From NCBI GenBank assembly GCA_964498095.1, contig CAZCFY010000003.1:62001-126000 (forward strand): a DNA stretch of 64,000 bases, written 5' to 3'. The position numbers were made by a program, and so were the translations under genes. Shown one piece after another: positions 24,884 through 33,644 of this stretch (the stretch's first letter is position 1; each line of letters opens with the position of its first letter). Source of the DNA: SG-bin7 sp964498095. Its GTDB lineage: Bacteria > Bdellovibrionota > Bdellovibrionia > Bdellovibrionales > SG-bin7. The notes under the pieces are model-generated. The model did no database searches. It worked only from the letters and a program-made list of their open reading frames with translations, and was not told the DNA's origin.

Positions 24884-25873
24884 CTAGTTGGGCCGAGGCG
24901 CGGTAAATTGCACACGCTCCGAATAATCGCTGTACTCCCAATCGCCGCGCGCGGGATTCCAAACAGCCGCGCGTAAAGTTATATCCCAAGTCCCATTAGA
25001 AAATGGTTTTGTTATCATTGAAGTCGCAGAACCGCCAACGAGTGTGCCACAGTCCTTCCAATTCGATCCACCGGGAACATCATAGTAACACGAATACATC
25101 TCCGCATCATATTGCCGCTGCCAAGCAAGCTGCGCCTCACAATTGCAACCACTTAACGATTGGGGCGTGGTCGAATTACTATTATTATCAAACGATCCGC
25201 CACCACTACCACCGTCGCCACCACTGCCGCAGGCGACTAAGCCTAATGTCAAAGCGACGACACGGCCCGGGGGTGTAAAAGCCATAAGTACACCGGCCCC
25301 AATAGCCAATTTTTGATTTGTTGTTAAACCCGGATCTTGTTTAAGGTCATGAACCGCGAGTTGTTCTTTAATTATTTCTGGCATTTCTTTTAAAGGTTTC
25401 TGCTCTTCGCCGGAAACAACAACCGTTGTTTTGCTTTTTCCGGGCTCTTCTATATCCGCCCGCAGCTCTGTCATCTCGGCTTTGGCAACTTGCAATTCAT
25501 CGCGCCTAAGATTATTAAAATTGTAAGGGTTACGAATACTAACAAATACGACGGGATTGCGTAACTTTCTCCCCTGCTTTTTTAAAACGGCGTACAAAAC
25601 TTTTAGGGATTGTTTGAACTTAGGATTTTCGACGGTTTCTGTTTTTATTTCTTTAACCATCTTCCCTAGCCCAGGATGACTTTCCATTAATTCTTCAGTT
25701 TCTGCTTTTTGCGCCTTGGGATCTATATGGACGGGCACTTCACCCGTTTTATCCACTAAAATTATTCGCGCTTCTTCTGTTTTTACGGCGTCTTTTGTTT
25801 CCACTTGAAGATTTAGATCTCCAGCAAAAGCCCATGACGATACACAAATGCACCCAAAAAAAATCCATCTCAT
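24884..25873 (-). CDS. Secreted protein with internal hydrophobic lipobox-like segment
   Basis: 329 residues from the ATG at 25873, whose N-terminus (MRWIFFGCICVSSWAFA) is a signal peptide. Residues 20-185 are hydrophilic and Lys/Glu-rich. A second hydrophobic stretch at about 190-215 ends in LTLGLVACGSGGDGGSGGG, which looks like a lipoprotein signal with C215, followed by a Gly/Ser linker. The C-terminal 90 residues carry four cysteines (CNCEAQ, SCYYDVP, KDCGT) and look beta-rich. No family recognised. It is first in a two-gene minus-strand operon and is divergent from the RCC1 genes. Confidence 0.68.
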   Translation of the reverse strand: MRWIFFGCICVSSWAFAGDLNLQVETKDAVKTEEARIILVDKTGEVPVHIDPKAQKAETEELMESHPGLGKMVKEIKTETVENPKFKQSLKVLYAVLKKQGRKLRNPVVFVSIRNPYNFNNLRRDELQVAKAEMTELRADIEEPGKSKTTVVVSGEEQKPLKEMPEIIKEQLAVHDLKQDPGLTTNQKLAIGAGVLMAFTPPGRVVALTLGLVACGSGGDGGSGGGSFDNNSNSTTPQSLSGCNCEAQLAWQRQYDAEMYSCYYDVPGGSNWKDCGTLVGGSATSMITKPFSNGTWDITLRAAVWNPARGDWEYSDYSERVQFTAPRPN

Positions 25874-26098
25874 AAGAACCACCCTTCGTTCAAATCGTGT
25901 AATTGCAGAAGTCATACCCTTTGCCTGTCTCATTTTGGGAGTTCTGACCCGTTCAAAGACTCGACAGTAACGACAATTGGCGGCGCTAAAAAATCTAAAA
26001 TTCCCAAATTAAAACGCTAATACTCCCTAGGCTTGCAGCCAGTTTCATTTCAGGAACCCCCTAAATCCTTAGTAGCAATAAGCCGATAAGTACTGGCT

Positions 26099-28045
26099 AT
26101 GAGACCGGAACTGCGGAACGTATCCAATCAAGGCTTTATCGGTATCATCATGATGATGGGCGTCTCGACTTTAGCCCTGATGGGACTTCTTAGCTCGAGT
26201 TACCAAAAAAAGCAGCTACAATTAAATTCCGGCTACAAAGTCGCCGTCGATATGCTCCAACAAAATTATTCGCTCTACATCCAAGACGAAACCGCATGGA
26301 AGAATACTTTTGAAGATCCTAACAACGACTATGCGTTTAAATGCCTTAAAGATCCTTCCGTTACCTGCACCACAACGAGTGTACGAATTCCCGAAATCCG
26401 CAATGCAAAAAACGAAGTGGTCGTCGACACTGCTGATTATAAAGGAGTGCGGGCTGACGGCACTCTTTGCGTTGAAACAAATATTAATGCCAAAGAATGC
26501 GATTTTCACGTTGATGTAAAATGGCGGCCAATCTGCAGAAGCGTGGGCCCCAATTGCACGGCACCTCCCACCCTCATCGAAGTAAATATATCCATTGCTA
26601 AATCTAGCGCACAAAATAATGCCGCCAGATTTATCGCGTCTAATGCTGCGGGAATTATGCGGCGGCCGCAAGTAATGCCTGTCGCCACCGCCGTCGGAGT
26701 TGGCTTCGAACACACTTGCGCACTCGCCGGCGGAGATGTGTACTGCTGGGGGAGTAGTTTCCAAGATACTTTGGGACCTGTTTCTAACGGCGGCATATTT
26801 AAAACTCCACAAAAAGTAACTGGCATCCCCACCGGAGTCACTAAACTTGACGTTGGCTATAGAATTAATTGCGCGATATCTGGCGGAAACGTTTATTGCT
26901 GGGGTGGGTATTTTCCGAAAATTCCCGAAAAAATTTACACGGACGCTGGTGTTCCTCTCGCTAATGTCGTGGACGTGACCGCGGGAGTTGGTCACGCCTG
27001 TGCCATTACAAGTGACGGAGCAGCTTACTGTTGGGGAGGTAACGGAAGGGCCTATTTGGGTTACAAAAGCCCCCCGACGCCTGACTTCCCACCGGACTAC
27101 ATGACAGACACCTTCTCAAACACAACCGCATTTCCAGTTTATGGCTTAAGCCGCGGAGCTAATGGGCCCGATTGGGGGGAAACAATAAGTATTTCCGCCG
27201 GTCTTCAACATTCCTGCGCCGTCTTAAAGGGAAATATCGGCCCGACCGCAATCAATGGCGGCGTGCTGTGCTGGGGAGTCAACGAACAGCGCGGGGGTAA
27301 CGGCGATATGAGTGCAGAGCCTTATTATTTACTCGCTTATAAACCCAGAAACCCTTATATCAATGGACCCATGACGGCAAAGGGGTATAAGATTTGTTAC
27401 CCGGGAGTCACAGAAGGTACTCCCTTGCCTGGTCCTCCGGGTGACCCAATGTTTATGTATGGACTCTTTTTACCGCTAGGACCGGGCCCCTCACCCAGCG
27501 ATACTTTGTTCTGTAATCCAAAACCTGAACTCACCGATTATCCTGTTCTTAACAACAACGTTAAACAAGTGGTGACCGCAGGCGAGGCGACTTGCGCTCT
27601 CTATAATGACGGCCACTTGAATTGTTGGACGTATTATAATTATGGAAGATCGGCACAGGACCCGGCCGTATTACCACTGACTGACGCCAACTATCCCATG
27701 GATGTGACGACTATTACTAATGTCGACTGGTTGGGCCGCCACGCCGCCGGATTTTTTGCATTGAAAGCCGGAAAACTTTTTGCCTGGGGACGCAATCCCG
27801 GAGGAAATCCTCTGGGCGAACCTAGCGGCGCCCTCGGTAGTCTCTGGATGCCCTTTGAGCTCACGGGTCTTCCGCCAAATGTTACCAACGCCCAAGGTGG
27901 TGCCTTAGATCAAGGTAATCATTTTTGCGCGGTGGCGGGCGGAAAAGTTTATTGCTGGGGCGCCAACAATTTGGGTCAGTTAGGTGATGGCACACTTATC
28001 GACCGCACTATGGGAAATCCCATCATGGTGACCACATGGCCATAA
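26099..28045 (+). CDS. Pilin-like protein with seven-bladed RCC1 propeller (family member B)
   Basis: 648 residues. The N-terminus NQG/FIGIIMMMGVSTLALMGLL resembles a prepilin leader with Gly before a hydrophobic helix, but lacks Glu at +5. Residues about 45-195 are the shared stalk module (LYIQDETAWKNTFEDPNND, VKWRPIC, LIEVNISI). From about 200 to the end, seven RCC1-type repeats each end in the motif [YN]CWG or a variant (GDVYCWG, GNVYCWG, GAAYCWG, GGVLCWG, GHLNCW, GKLFAWG, GKVYCWG), which predicts a seven-bladed beta propeller. Most blades carry a Cys pair, so disulfides are likely. Probably exported and surface-displayed. It overlaps the next gene by 10 bases. No clear Shine-Dalgarno site. 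Confidence 0.8.
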   Translation: MRPELRNVSNQGFIGIIMMMGVSTLALMGLLSSSYQKKQLQLNSGYKVAVDMLQQNYSLYIQDETAWKNTFEDPNNDYAFKCLKDPSVTCTTTSVRIPEIRNAKNEVVVDTADYKGVRADGTLCVETNINAKECDFHVDVKWRPICRSVGPNCTAPPTLIEVNISIAKSSAQNNAARFIASNAAGIMRRPQVMPVATAVGVGFEHTCALAGGDVYCWGSSFQDTLGPVSNGGIFKTPQKVTGIPTGVTKLDVGYRINCAISGGNVYCWGGYFPKIPEKIYTDAGVPLANVVDVTAGVGHACAITSDGAAYCWGGNGRAYLGYKSPPTPDFPPDYMTDTFSNTTAFPVYGLSRGANGPDWGETISISAGLQHSCAVLKGNIGPTAINGGVLCWGVNEQRGGNGDMSAEPYYLLAYKPRNPYINGPMTAKGYKICYPGVTEGTPLPGPPGDPMFMYGLFLPLGPGPSPSDTLFCNPKPELTDYPVLNNNVKQVVTAGEATCALYNDGHLNCWTYYNYGRSAQDPAVLPLTDANYPMDVTTITNVDWLGRHAAGFFALKAGKLFAWGRNPGGNPLGEPSGALGSLWMPFELTGLPPNVTNAQGGALDQGNHFCAVAGGKVYCWGANNLGQLGDGTLIDRTMGNPIMVTTWP

Positions 28046-30048
28046 GCAATTCTATCCGCAATTCAAAAGGATTCATTGGCGTCATAATGATGATGGGAAT
28101 TTCGGCTATGGCGATGATGGGATTATTGAGTTCAAGTTTCCAAAAACGGCAACTGCAAATAAATTCCGAAAACAAAATTGCCGTCGATGTGCTCCAACAA
28201 AATTATTCACTCTACATTCAAGACGAAACGGCATGGAAAAATACATTTGATGACCCAAACAACAGCCAAAGTTTCGAATGCCTAAAGGGATCTGCAAATT
28301 GTTCTGTCGATGCTAAACCTATCCGCGTATTACGAAATGCCCGCAACGAAGTCGTGGTGGAATCCTCAAGTCACAAGGGAATAAAAATAGACGGAAGCCT
28401 TTGTACTTTGAGCTCTCAAGATAACAATGATTGTGACTTCCGTGTTGAAATTAAATGGCGCCCAATATGCAAAAACTCCTCTGGTAACTGTACAATTCCC
28501 CCACCGGTGATTGAAGTTAATATTTCTATTACTAAATCAACGGCCGCAAATAGCGCCGCGCGGTTTATAGCTTCAAACGCCGCAGGCGTGGTTCGTAGAC
28601 CAACTAATATTCCCAATGCCACACAAGTCGTACTTAACGAAAATTCCGCGTGCGCCTTAGCAGAGGGAAACGTCTATTGCTGGGGGGACAACTGGCAAAA
28701 AATCTTAGGGCCCGGCGGAAGTAGTAAAACACCCGTCAAAATTGCGGGGCTTTCCAATGTAACTTACATTGCGGGAGGAACCCATAATACCTGTGCGATC
28801 ATGAACGCCAATGTTTATTGCTGGGGTGGAAATAGCGCCGGGCAAGTGGGTGTCAATTCGGGTGGAGCGCCGGTTGCCACACCGACAATGATATTGAGGG
28901 CCGATGGTGTGCCCTTGCATAATATGGAAAAGGTTTTTGTTGGACTCGATCATATTTGCGCGATTAAATCCAACGGCACCGCTTATTGCTGGGGTAGCAA
29001 CCAAAGTGGAAAATTGGGTTGGGATGAACCCGGGGGGTTAACACCTGGGGAAAGTAATAACTGGTATGATAGTACTCGCGCGCAACCCGTTATTGATTTA
29101 AGCCGCGGCTTAAAGGGCAATGATTTAGGACCTGTTACCAGTATGGCTCTAAGCGCTCACTATAGCTGTGCTGTCGTTAATGGCGGGGTCAAATGTTGGG
29201 GAACAAATGACGCCCGCGGTGGAAATCGACAAGTTTGCGGCTCCGGAACTCGCACTCTAGGATATACCCCTTTTAATAATACTCAAACCGGCCCGAGTGT
29301 TAAGGGCCACAAGATTTGTTGGCCTTACTTTGTTGACTCCCTACCAATACCTCTTCCTACCCCGTCGACAACAGTCTGGAATCTATCCAGTCAACCCCTA
29401 GACTTTAATGGGTTTTTCCGTGGAAGTACTGCGGCCAATCCCAGTAGTTGCGCCGATAACAGTCCAATTCCTTACGCTCATCAAGTACAAATTTGTAATC
29501 CGCATCCCCAATCTCCAGATGATCCCTTAGCCCCCGGAACTGATCACCCGCAACTACAATCGGGCGTCAAACAGGTGGCGATTAGTTCCGAGACTACCTG
29601 TGCGCTTAAGTTTGACGGTACGATGTATTGTTGGGGGTCGTATGATTACGGAAGGCAAGCCAAGCCCGTCATAGGAAATGAAAATTATCCCTTATTAGTT
29701 ACAAGTATTTCTGGACTCGAAAGTATTGCCGGCACAAACAAAGGATTCTGCGGAATTAAAAATCAGCAACTTTATTGCTGGGGACATAATGATGTTAATA
29801 ACGCTATAGCACAGCCGGGTGGATACAATATGTGGGATACTTACGTCGACGTTCCTGTTCAAACTTCGGATCTGCCCTCGCCAGTATCAGACTACAGTGG
29901 GGGTGGTGGTGGATGGAATCCCTTTAACTGCGGGGTCTTTTCTAACCGTGTTTACTGCTGGGGATTTAATGGCTCTGGACAACTCGGTGATGGAACTACA
30001 ACGAGCAGAATCAACGGCACGGGCAGCATGGTAACAAACTGGCCCTAA
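28036..30048 (+). CDS. Pilin-like protein with seven-bladed RCC1 propeller (family member C)
   Basis: 670 residues, a close paralogue of the upstream gene. The leader SKG/FIGVIMMMGISAMAMMGLL and the stalk (LYIQDETAWKNTFDDPNN, IKWRPIC, VIEVNISI) are nearly the same, while the propeller loops differ. Seven RCC1 blades end in GNVYCWG, ANVYCWG, GTAYCWG, GGVKCWG, GTMYCWG, QQLYCWG and NRVYCWG; every blade has a Cys pair. Its ATG lies 10 bases before the stop of the first gene, so they are cotranscribed and probably coupled. The arrangement is a tandem duplication with diverged binding faces. RCC1-like propellers bind proteins or inhibit enzymes in other systems; the target is unknown. Confidence 0.8.
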   Translation: MAISNSIRNSKGFIGVIMMMGISAMAMMGLLSSSFQKRQLQINSENKIAVDVLQQNYSLYIQDETAWKNTFDDPNNSQSFECLKGSANCSVDAKPIRVLRNARNEVVVESSSHKGIKIDGSLCTLSSQDNNDCDFRVEIKWRPICKNSSGNCTIPPPVIEVNISITKSTAANSAARFIASNAAGVVRRPTNIPNATQVVLNENSACALAEGNVYCWGDNWQKILGPGGSSKTPVKIAGLSNVTYIAGGTHNTCAIMNANVYCWGGNSAGQVGVNSGGAPVATPTMILRADGVPLHNMEKVFVGLDHICAIKSNGTAYCWGSNQSGKLGWDEPGGLTPGESNNWYDSTRAQPVIDLSRGLKGNDLGPVTSMALSAHYSCAVVNGGVKCWGTNDARGGNRQVCGSGTRTLGYTPFNNTQTGPSVKGHKICWPYFVDSLPIPLPTPSTTVWNLSSQPLDFNGFFRGSTAANPSSCADNSPIPYAHQVQICNPHPQSPDDPLAPGTDHPQLQSGVKQVAISSETTCALKFDGTMYCWGSYDYGRQAKPVIGNENYPLLVTSISGLESIAGTNKGFCGIKNQQLYCWGHNDVNNAIAQPGGYNMWDTYVDVPVQTSDLPSPVSDYSGGGGGWNPFNCGVFSNRVYCWGFNGSGQLGDGTTTSRINGTGSMVTNWP

Positions 30049-30052
30049 CTTT

Positions 30053-30673
30053 TTAAGGCTTCGTCAGCGAAAAATTATATTTTGATAAATCGATCGTTGG
30101 GCCGTAACCCGCCGGGATTTTATATTCAAATTCAACATTCACAATATAAGGCGGATTCAAGCAAGGTGCCATGGTACCACATGAGGGTTTCCAATAAATT
30201 TTTACTCTAATGGGGCAACCCGGGTTACCATTGACCTCGTCAAAAGTTGTACAAACCTTACCGTCTAAGCCTACGCCCGTCGTCGGCTTATGAAGCCCAT
30301 ACAAATAATATTCTCCAGCGACATCTTTGATGGTGTCAATAATTGGTGACGGACTCATGCTTTCAAAGGAAGAGCAATCGGTGCCGTCCTTTACGCATTG
30401 AATTTTAAGATTTGCCGTATAGCTATTAGTTCCGTCAAAGGGAGCCTTCGATACGCTGGTATTGGCGGAATCTAATGTCTCTTGCCAGCCATTAGAATCT
30501 TCCATGTGCAAATACAAATTACCTTTGATGACCTTCATCGCATTGTGGACGTTAAAAGAATACTTCGCTTTATTCGGCTGAGAAAATAACGCCATCGTCG
30601 CGGTTATAACTATGACCGTCATGGCCACAACAATTATCGTATCAATTTTTCCCTGGGAATTAAGCTTTTGCAC
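30053..30673 (-). CDS. Pilin-like protein without extra domain (family member D)
   Basis: 206 residues, GTG start inside the end of ruvB (14-base overlap). The leader NSQG/KIDTIIVVAMTVIVITA has Gly before a hydrophobic helix but no Glu at +5. The rest is the same stalk module as in the three plus-strand relatives: LYLHMEDSNGWQETLDSAN, CVKDGTDC, GKVCTTFDEV, IRVKIYWKPSC and PPYIVNVEFEY. It ends where the others begin their LamG or RCC1 domain. It may be the plain shaft subunit. It converges with the RCC1 gene (4 bases between stops) and is cotranscribed with ruvCAB. Confidence 0.75.
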   Translation of the reverse strand: MQKLNSQGKIDTIIVVAMTVIVITATMALFSQPNKAKYSFNVHNAMKVIKGNLYLHMEDSNGWQETLDSANTSVSKAPFDGTNSYTANLKIQCVKDGTDCSSFESMSPSPIIDTIKDVAGEYYLYGLHKPTTGVGLDGKVCTTFDEVNGNPGCPIRVKIYWKPSCGTMAPCLNPPYIVNVEFEYKIPAGYGPTIDLSKYNFSLTKP

Positions 30674-31664
30674 GCGCCGAATCCTCGAGATGTTTTTTGG
30701 CCAATTCAGAAATTATGCGGCCGCGGGGAGTCTTTTGCAAAAAACCTTCTTGCAGTAAAAACGGCTCGTACACTTCCTCGATCGTTTGGGATTCTTCGTT
30801 TAAAATCGCCGAAAGCGTATCGATTCCGACGGGTCCGCCCGAGAATTTTTCGTCGATGATTCTTAGAATCCGCCGGTCCATGGGATCAAGTCCTATGGGG
30901 TCCACTTCTAATTCATCGAGCGCGTGATGCGCCAGTTTTTGATCGATATTTCCCGTACCAACAACTTCGGCGTAGTCGCGCACGCGTTTTAATAGACGGT
31001 TTGCTACCCGCGGAGTCCCGCGGCTTCGTCGCGCGATTTCGTTGGCCCCCGTTTCGTCGATGGGAATATTTAAAAGCTGCGCTGACCGCTTAATGATTTT
31101 TGCCAAAGAAGGATGATCATAAAAATGCAGCCGCTCCATAATTCCAAAGCGCGCACGTAGCGGCGCATTGATTAAACCTTCTCTTGTCGTGGCGCCAATC
31201 AAGGTAAATGGAACAAGTTGAAAGCGCATGGCCCGAGCTCCTAATCCATCCCCCGTAATTAAATCTATAAAGTAATCTTCCATGGCGCTATATAAATATT
31301 CTTCGACGGGCCGGGGTAATCTATGAATCTCATCAATAAACAAAACTGAATTAGGTTTTAAACTTGTCAGAATGGCCGCGATATCGCCTTTTTTCTCAAT
31401 GGCCGGCCCCGAAGTTGTTTTACATTCCACTTTAAGTTCGTGGGCGATGATTTGCGCGAGTGTTGTTTTTCCCAGCCCCGGTGGGCCGCTAAATAAAATA
31501 TGATCGAGCGGCTCGCCCCGCTGTTGCGCCGCTTTTACGAATACAAATAATTTTTCTTTTAATCTTTGTTGTCCCGGAAAGTCCGCAAAGCTATGCGGAC
31601 GCAAACGGTTTTCCCAAATGCCTTCACTGCCCTGTTTATTGCCCGCTATGATTCTTTCTTCCAT
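30660..31664 (-). CDS. ruvB: Holliday junction branch migration helicase RuvB
   Basis: The motor of the RuvABC complex, an AAA+ ATPase. 334 residues. Walker A GPPGLGKT at 60-67, Walker B DEIH at 111-114, sensor GATTREGLINAPLRARFG with the arginine finger, and the winged-helix DNA-binding C-terminus (LQEGFLQKTPRGR). It lies 8 bases downstream of ruvA in a ruvC-ruvA-ruvB operon. The pilin-like gene at 30053 starts inside its 3' end, so it can be transcribed together with the repair operon. Confidence 0.98.
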   Translation of the reverse strand: MEERIIAGNKQGSEGIWENRLRPHSFADFPGQQRLKEKLFVFVKAAQQRGEPLDHILFSGPPGLGKTTLAQIIAHELKVECKTTSGPAIEKKGDIAAILTSLKPNSVLFIDEIHRLPRPVEEYLYSAMEDYFIDLITGDGLGARAMRFQLVPFTLIGATTREGLINAPLRARFGIMERLHFYDHPSLAKIIKRSAQLLNIPIDETGANEIARRSRGTPRVANRLLKRVRDYAEVVGTGNIDQKLAHHALDELEVDPIGLDPMDRRILRIIDEKFSGGPVGIDTLSAILNEESQTIEEVYEPFLLQEGFLQKTPRGRIISELAKKHLEDSARAKA

Positions 31665-31672
31665 TAGGCTCC

Positions 31673-32248
31673 TTAGTGTCCCGAAAGTTGCGCTAGGCCC
31701 TCACGCACGCCGTCTTGAAATTCAATATTGGCGGGCATCGGCGCCACGGTTTTTTCCACTTCGTGCGGACTATAACCGAGGTTAACAAGAGCCGAGAAAA
31801 TATCTTTCTTGACTCCCGCTTTAAGAGAGGTTTTTTCGGGGGCATGCTTAAGAACAAATTTATCTTTTAATGAAAATAAAATCTGTTCCGCGGTTTTTTT
31901 TCCGACTTTAGGTAATTGGGTAAGGGCGCCGATATCGCCCTCTTCTATCCAGCGGACTAGATCCGGCACTTTGGTGCCCGATAATATTTTTAATGCGACT
32001 TTGGGTCCAATCCCATTTACCGAAATCAACGCTAAGAAAACTTCTTTCTCCGTCGGCGTAGAAAAACCAAAAAGTTGAAGAGCATCTTCGCGCATGTGAG
32101 TGTGAATAAATAACTCGGTTTCGGCGCGGCCCAAAACATCATCCAAGGTCGCGCGCGAAGCATGAACTTCGTATCCCACCCCGCCGGTAAGTAGAATTAT
32201 TTTTTCATCGTCCATGAATTTAATTTTGCCTGTCAAATAAGCGATCAA
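31673..32248 (-). CDS. ruvA: Holliday junction DNA-binding subunit RuvA
   Basis: RuvA holds the four-way junction for RuvB. 191 residues. An N-terminal OB fold (MIAYLTGKIKFMDDEKIILL) is followed by two helix-hairpin-helix motifs (LISVNGIGPKVALKIL and LTQLPKVGKKTAEQIL) and the C-terminal domain that binds RuvB (SALVNLGYSPHEVEKTV). Its ATG overlaps the stop of ruvC by 4 bases. Confidence 0.98.
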   Translation of the reverse strand: MIAYLTGKIKFMDDEKIILLTGGVGYEVHASRATLDDVLGRAETELFIHTHMREDALQLFGFSTPTEKEVFLALISVNGIGPKVALKILSGTKVPDLVRWIEEGDIGALTQLPKVGKKTAEQILFSLKDKFVLKHAPEKTSLKAGVKKDIFSALVNLGYSPHEVEKTVAPMPANIEFQDGVREGLAQLSGH

Positions 32249-32751
32249 ATCTCGATACCTCGCATGCGCATTAAATTTTCATTATCACAATAATTCCAAG
32301 CAAACAAAGCTAAAGCCAAAGCATCTGTTGCATCCCGCCGGGCAGAAATATCAATTTTTAATATTCTTTGCACAAATAGCGCCAACGTTTCTTTATCAGC
32401 ATTGCCATGGCCCGCAATGCCTTTTTTTACCGCCCGTGCGGCAAATTCCAAAACACGTGTTTGCGCGCGCGCCGATTCCGCCATTACAACACCGCGAACA
32501 AGTCCAAGTTTAAAAGCACTATCGGCGTTTTTTCCGAAGAATGCTTTTTCTAAACTCAGAATCGCCGGTTTATGCGCGCCAATTAATTGCGTAATTTTGT
32601 CCCCTAGGATTTGAAGTTTTGACGCTACGGGGATTTTTTCTGGTAATTCGATAACATCATGAAAGATGTGTTTACTGACTCCATTTTCTACGCCAATTAT
32701 GCCGATACCGGTAAAATAAAGACCGGGGTCAACCCCCATAATAATCTGCAT
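32245..32751 (-). CDS. ruvC: Holliday junction resolvase RuvC
   Basis: Endonuclease that cuts Holliday junctions. 168 residues, normal length. The four catalytic acids are visible: D8 (MGVDPG), E68 (LSLEKAFFG), D140 and D143 (RRDATDALALA). It is first in ruvC-ruvA-ruvB. The start region faces the TPR gene on the other strand, so the 57 bases between 32752 and 32808 should hold both promoters. Confidence 0.97.
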   Translation of the reverse strand: MQIIMGVDPGLYFTGIGIIGVENGVSKHIFHDVIELPEKIPVASKLQILGDKITQLIGAHKPAILSLEKAFFGKNADSAFKLGLVRGVVMAESARAQTRVLEFAARAVKKGIAGHGNADKETLALFVQRILKIDISARRDATDALALALFAWNYCDNENLMRMRGIEI

Positions 32752-32808
32752 GCCCTAGAGTGTACTAATAGAACTTGCTTAATCAAGTTGATATGTCATG
32801 ATTATGAT

Positions 32809-33636
32809 ATGCAATCGCTTGATCCCGAATTTATTGAACGCTATCAGCGGCTTTATGAACAGGATCCTAAGTCGCAAATTTTTGCCCTCTTAGCGGATGC
32901 TTACCGTAAAGTGGGTAAAGTCCTCCAAGCAATGGCGATCGTTAAAGAAGGACTTAAACATCATCCGCAAATGGCCAGTGCCCACTTGGTTTTGGGAAGA
33001 ATTTATCTTGACAGCAATGAAGTGCAAAAGTCGCTGGCCCCCTTGCAAGAGGCCACTAAGCTTGCGCCGGAAAATATTTTAGCGCACCAGTATTTAGCGG
33101 AAGCTTTTTTAAAGCTAAAAAGACCTAAAGACGCTTTAAACGCTTATAAATTAATCATGTTAATTAATCCCAATGACCCCGTTGCCTCTAAGGCAATTCG
33201 CAAGCTAGAAAGCTTAACGGCCGACGAGTATAGTGCCGATTTATTTGCGGCTATTCATCCAACAAGCCGCAGCAAACCGCCAATTGATTTGCCACCTCAA
33301 ACCGTCGCGCCAACTTCTCCGACGAATTTATCATTGGGATCCACGCTAGACAGAACATTGTCGCTGGCCGATGCCTTAGCCGCACGCAATGATATCGAAA
33401 AAGCCATAAAAGTTTTAGAAGCGGGCCGCGAAGAACTAGGTAGTAAACCCGAAATTCTAAATCGGCTTAAAATGCTGGCGAATTTAAATGAAGAATTTGT
33501 ACGCCCCTCAGAGCCCCCACCCACTCCTGAGTTGAACCGTTCCGCACGGCGTGATATAGCGAATAGTTCGAAAACGGAACTATTAAATAAATTGCTAAAG
33601 CGAATTCAAACTCGCCGCCGTGATTTAGAACGCTAG
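32809..33636 (+). CDS. Cytoplasmic TPR-repeat protein
   Basis: 275 residues from the ATG at 32809 (MQSLDPEFIERYQRLYEQDP). An in-frame ATG at 32659 would overlap ruvC and add an unrelated N-terminus, so I reject it. Residues 20-135 hold three to four tetratricopeptide repeats (FALLADAYRKVGKVLQA, AHLVLGRIYLDSNEVQKS, AHQYLAEAFLKLKRPKDA), followed by a Pro/Ser-rich linker and a helical end that is strongly basic (KRIQTRRRDLER). It has no signal peptide. It lies 8 bases before efp and is probably cotranscribed with it. Partner proteins are unknown. Confidence 0.8.
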   Translation: MQSLDPEFIERYQRLYEQDPKSQIFALLADAYRKVGKVLQAMAIVKEGLKHHPQMASAHLVLGRIYLDSNEVQKSLAPLQEATKLAPENILAHQYLAEAFLKLKRPKDALNAYKLIMLINPNDPVASKAIRKLESLTADEYSADLFAAIHPTSRSKPPIDLPPQTVAPTSPTNLSLGSTLDRTLSLADALAARNDIEKAIKVLEAGREELGSKPEILNRLKMLANLNEEFVRPSEPPPTPELNRSARRDIANSSKTELLNKLLKRIQTRRRDLER

Positions 33637-33644
33637 GAGAAATT

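Noticed and set aside
26222..26995. 257-codon open frame on the minus strand
   Set aside because: Lies entirely antisense to the pilin-like RCC1 gene, has no start signal or family pattern, and the plus-strand frame has clear repeats and domains.
32659..32808. Longer start for the TPR gene
   Set aside because: It would overlap ruvC by 93 bases in antisense and adds residues unlike the TPR part.
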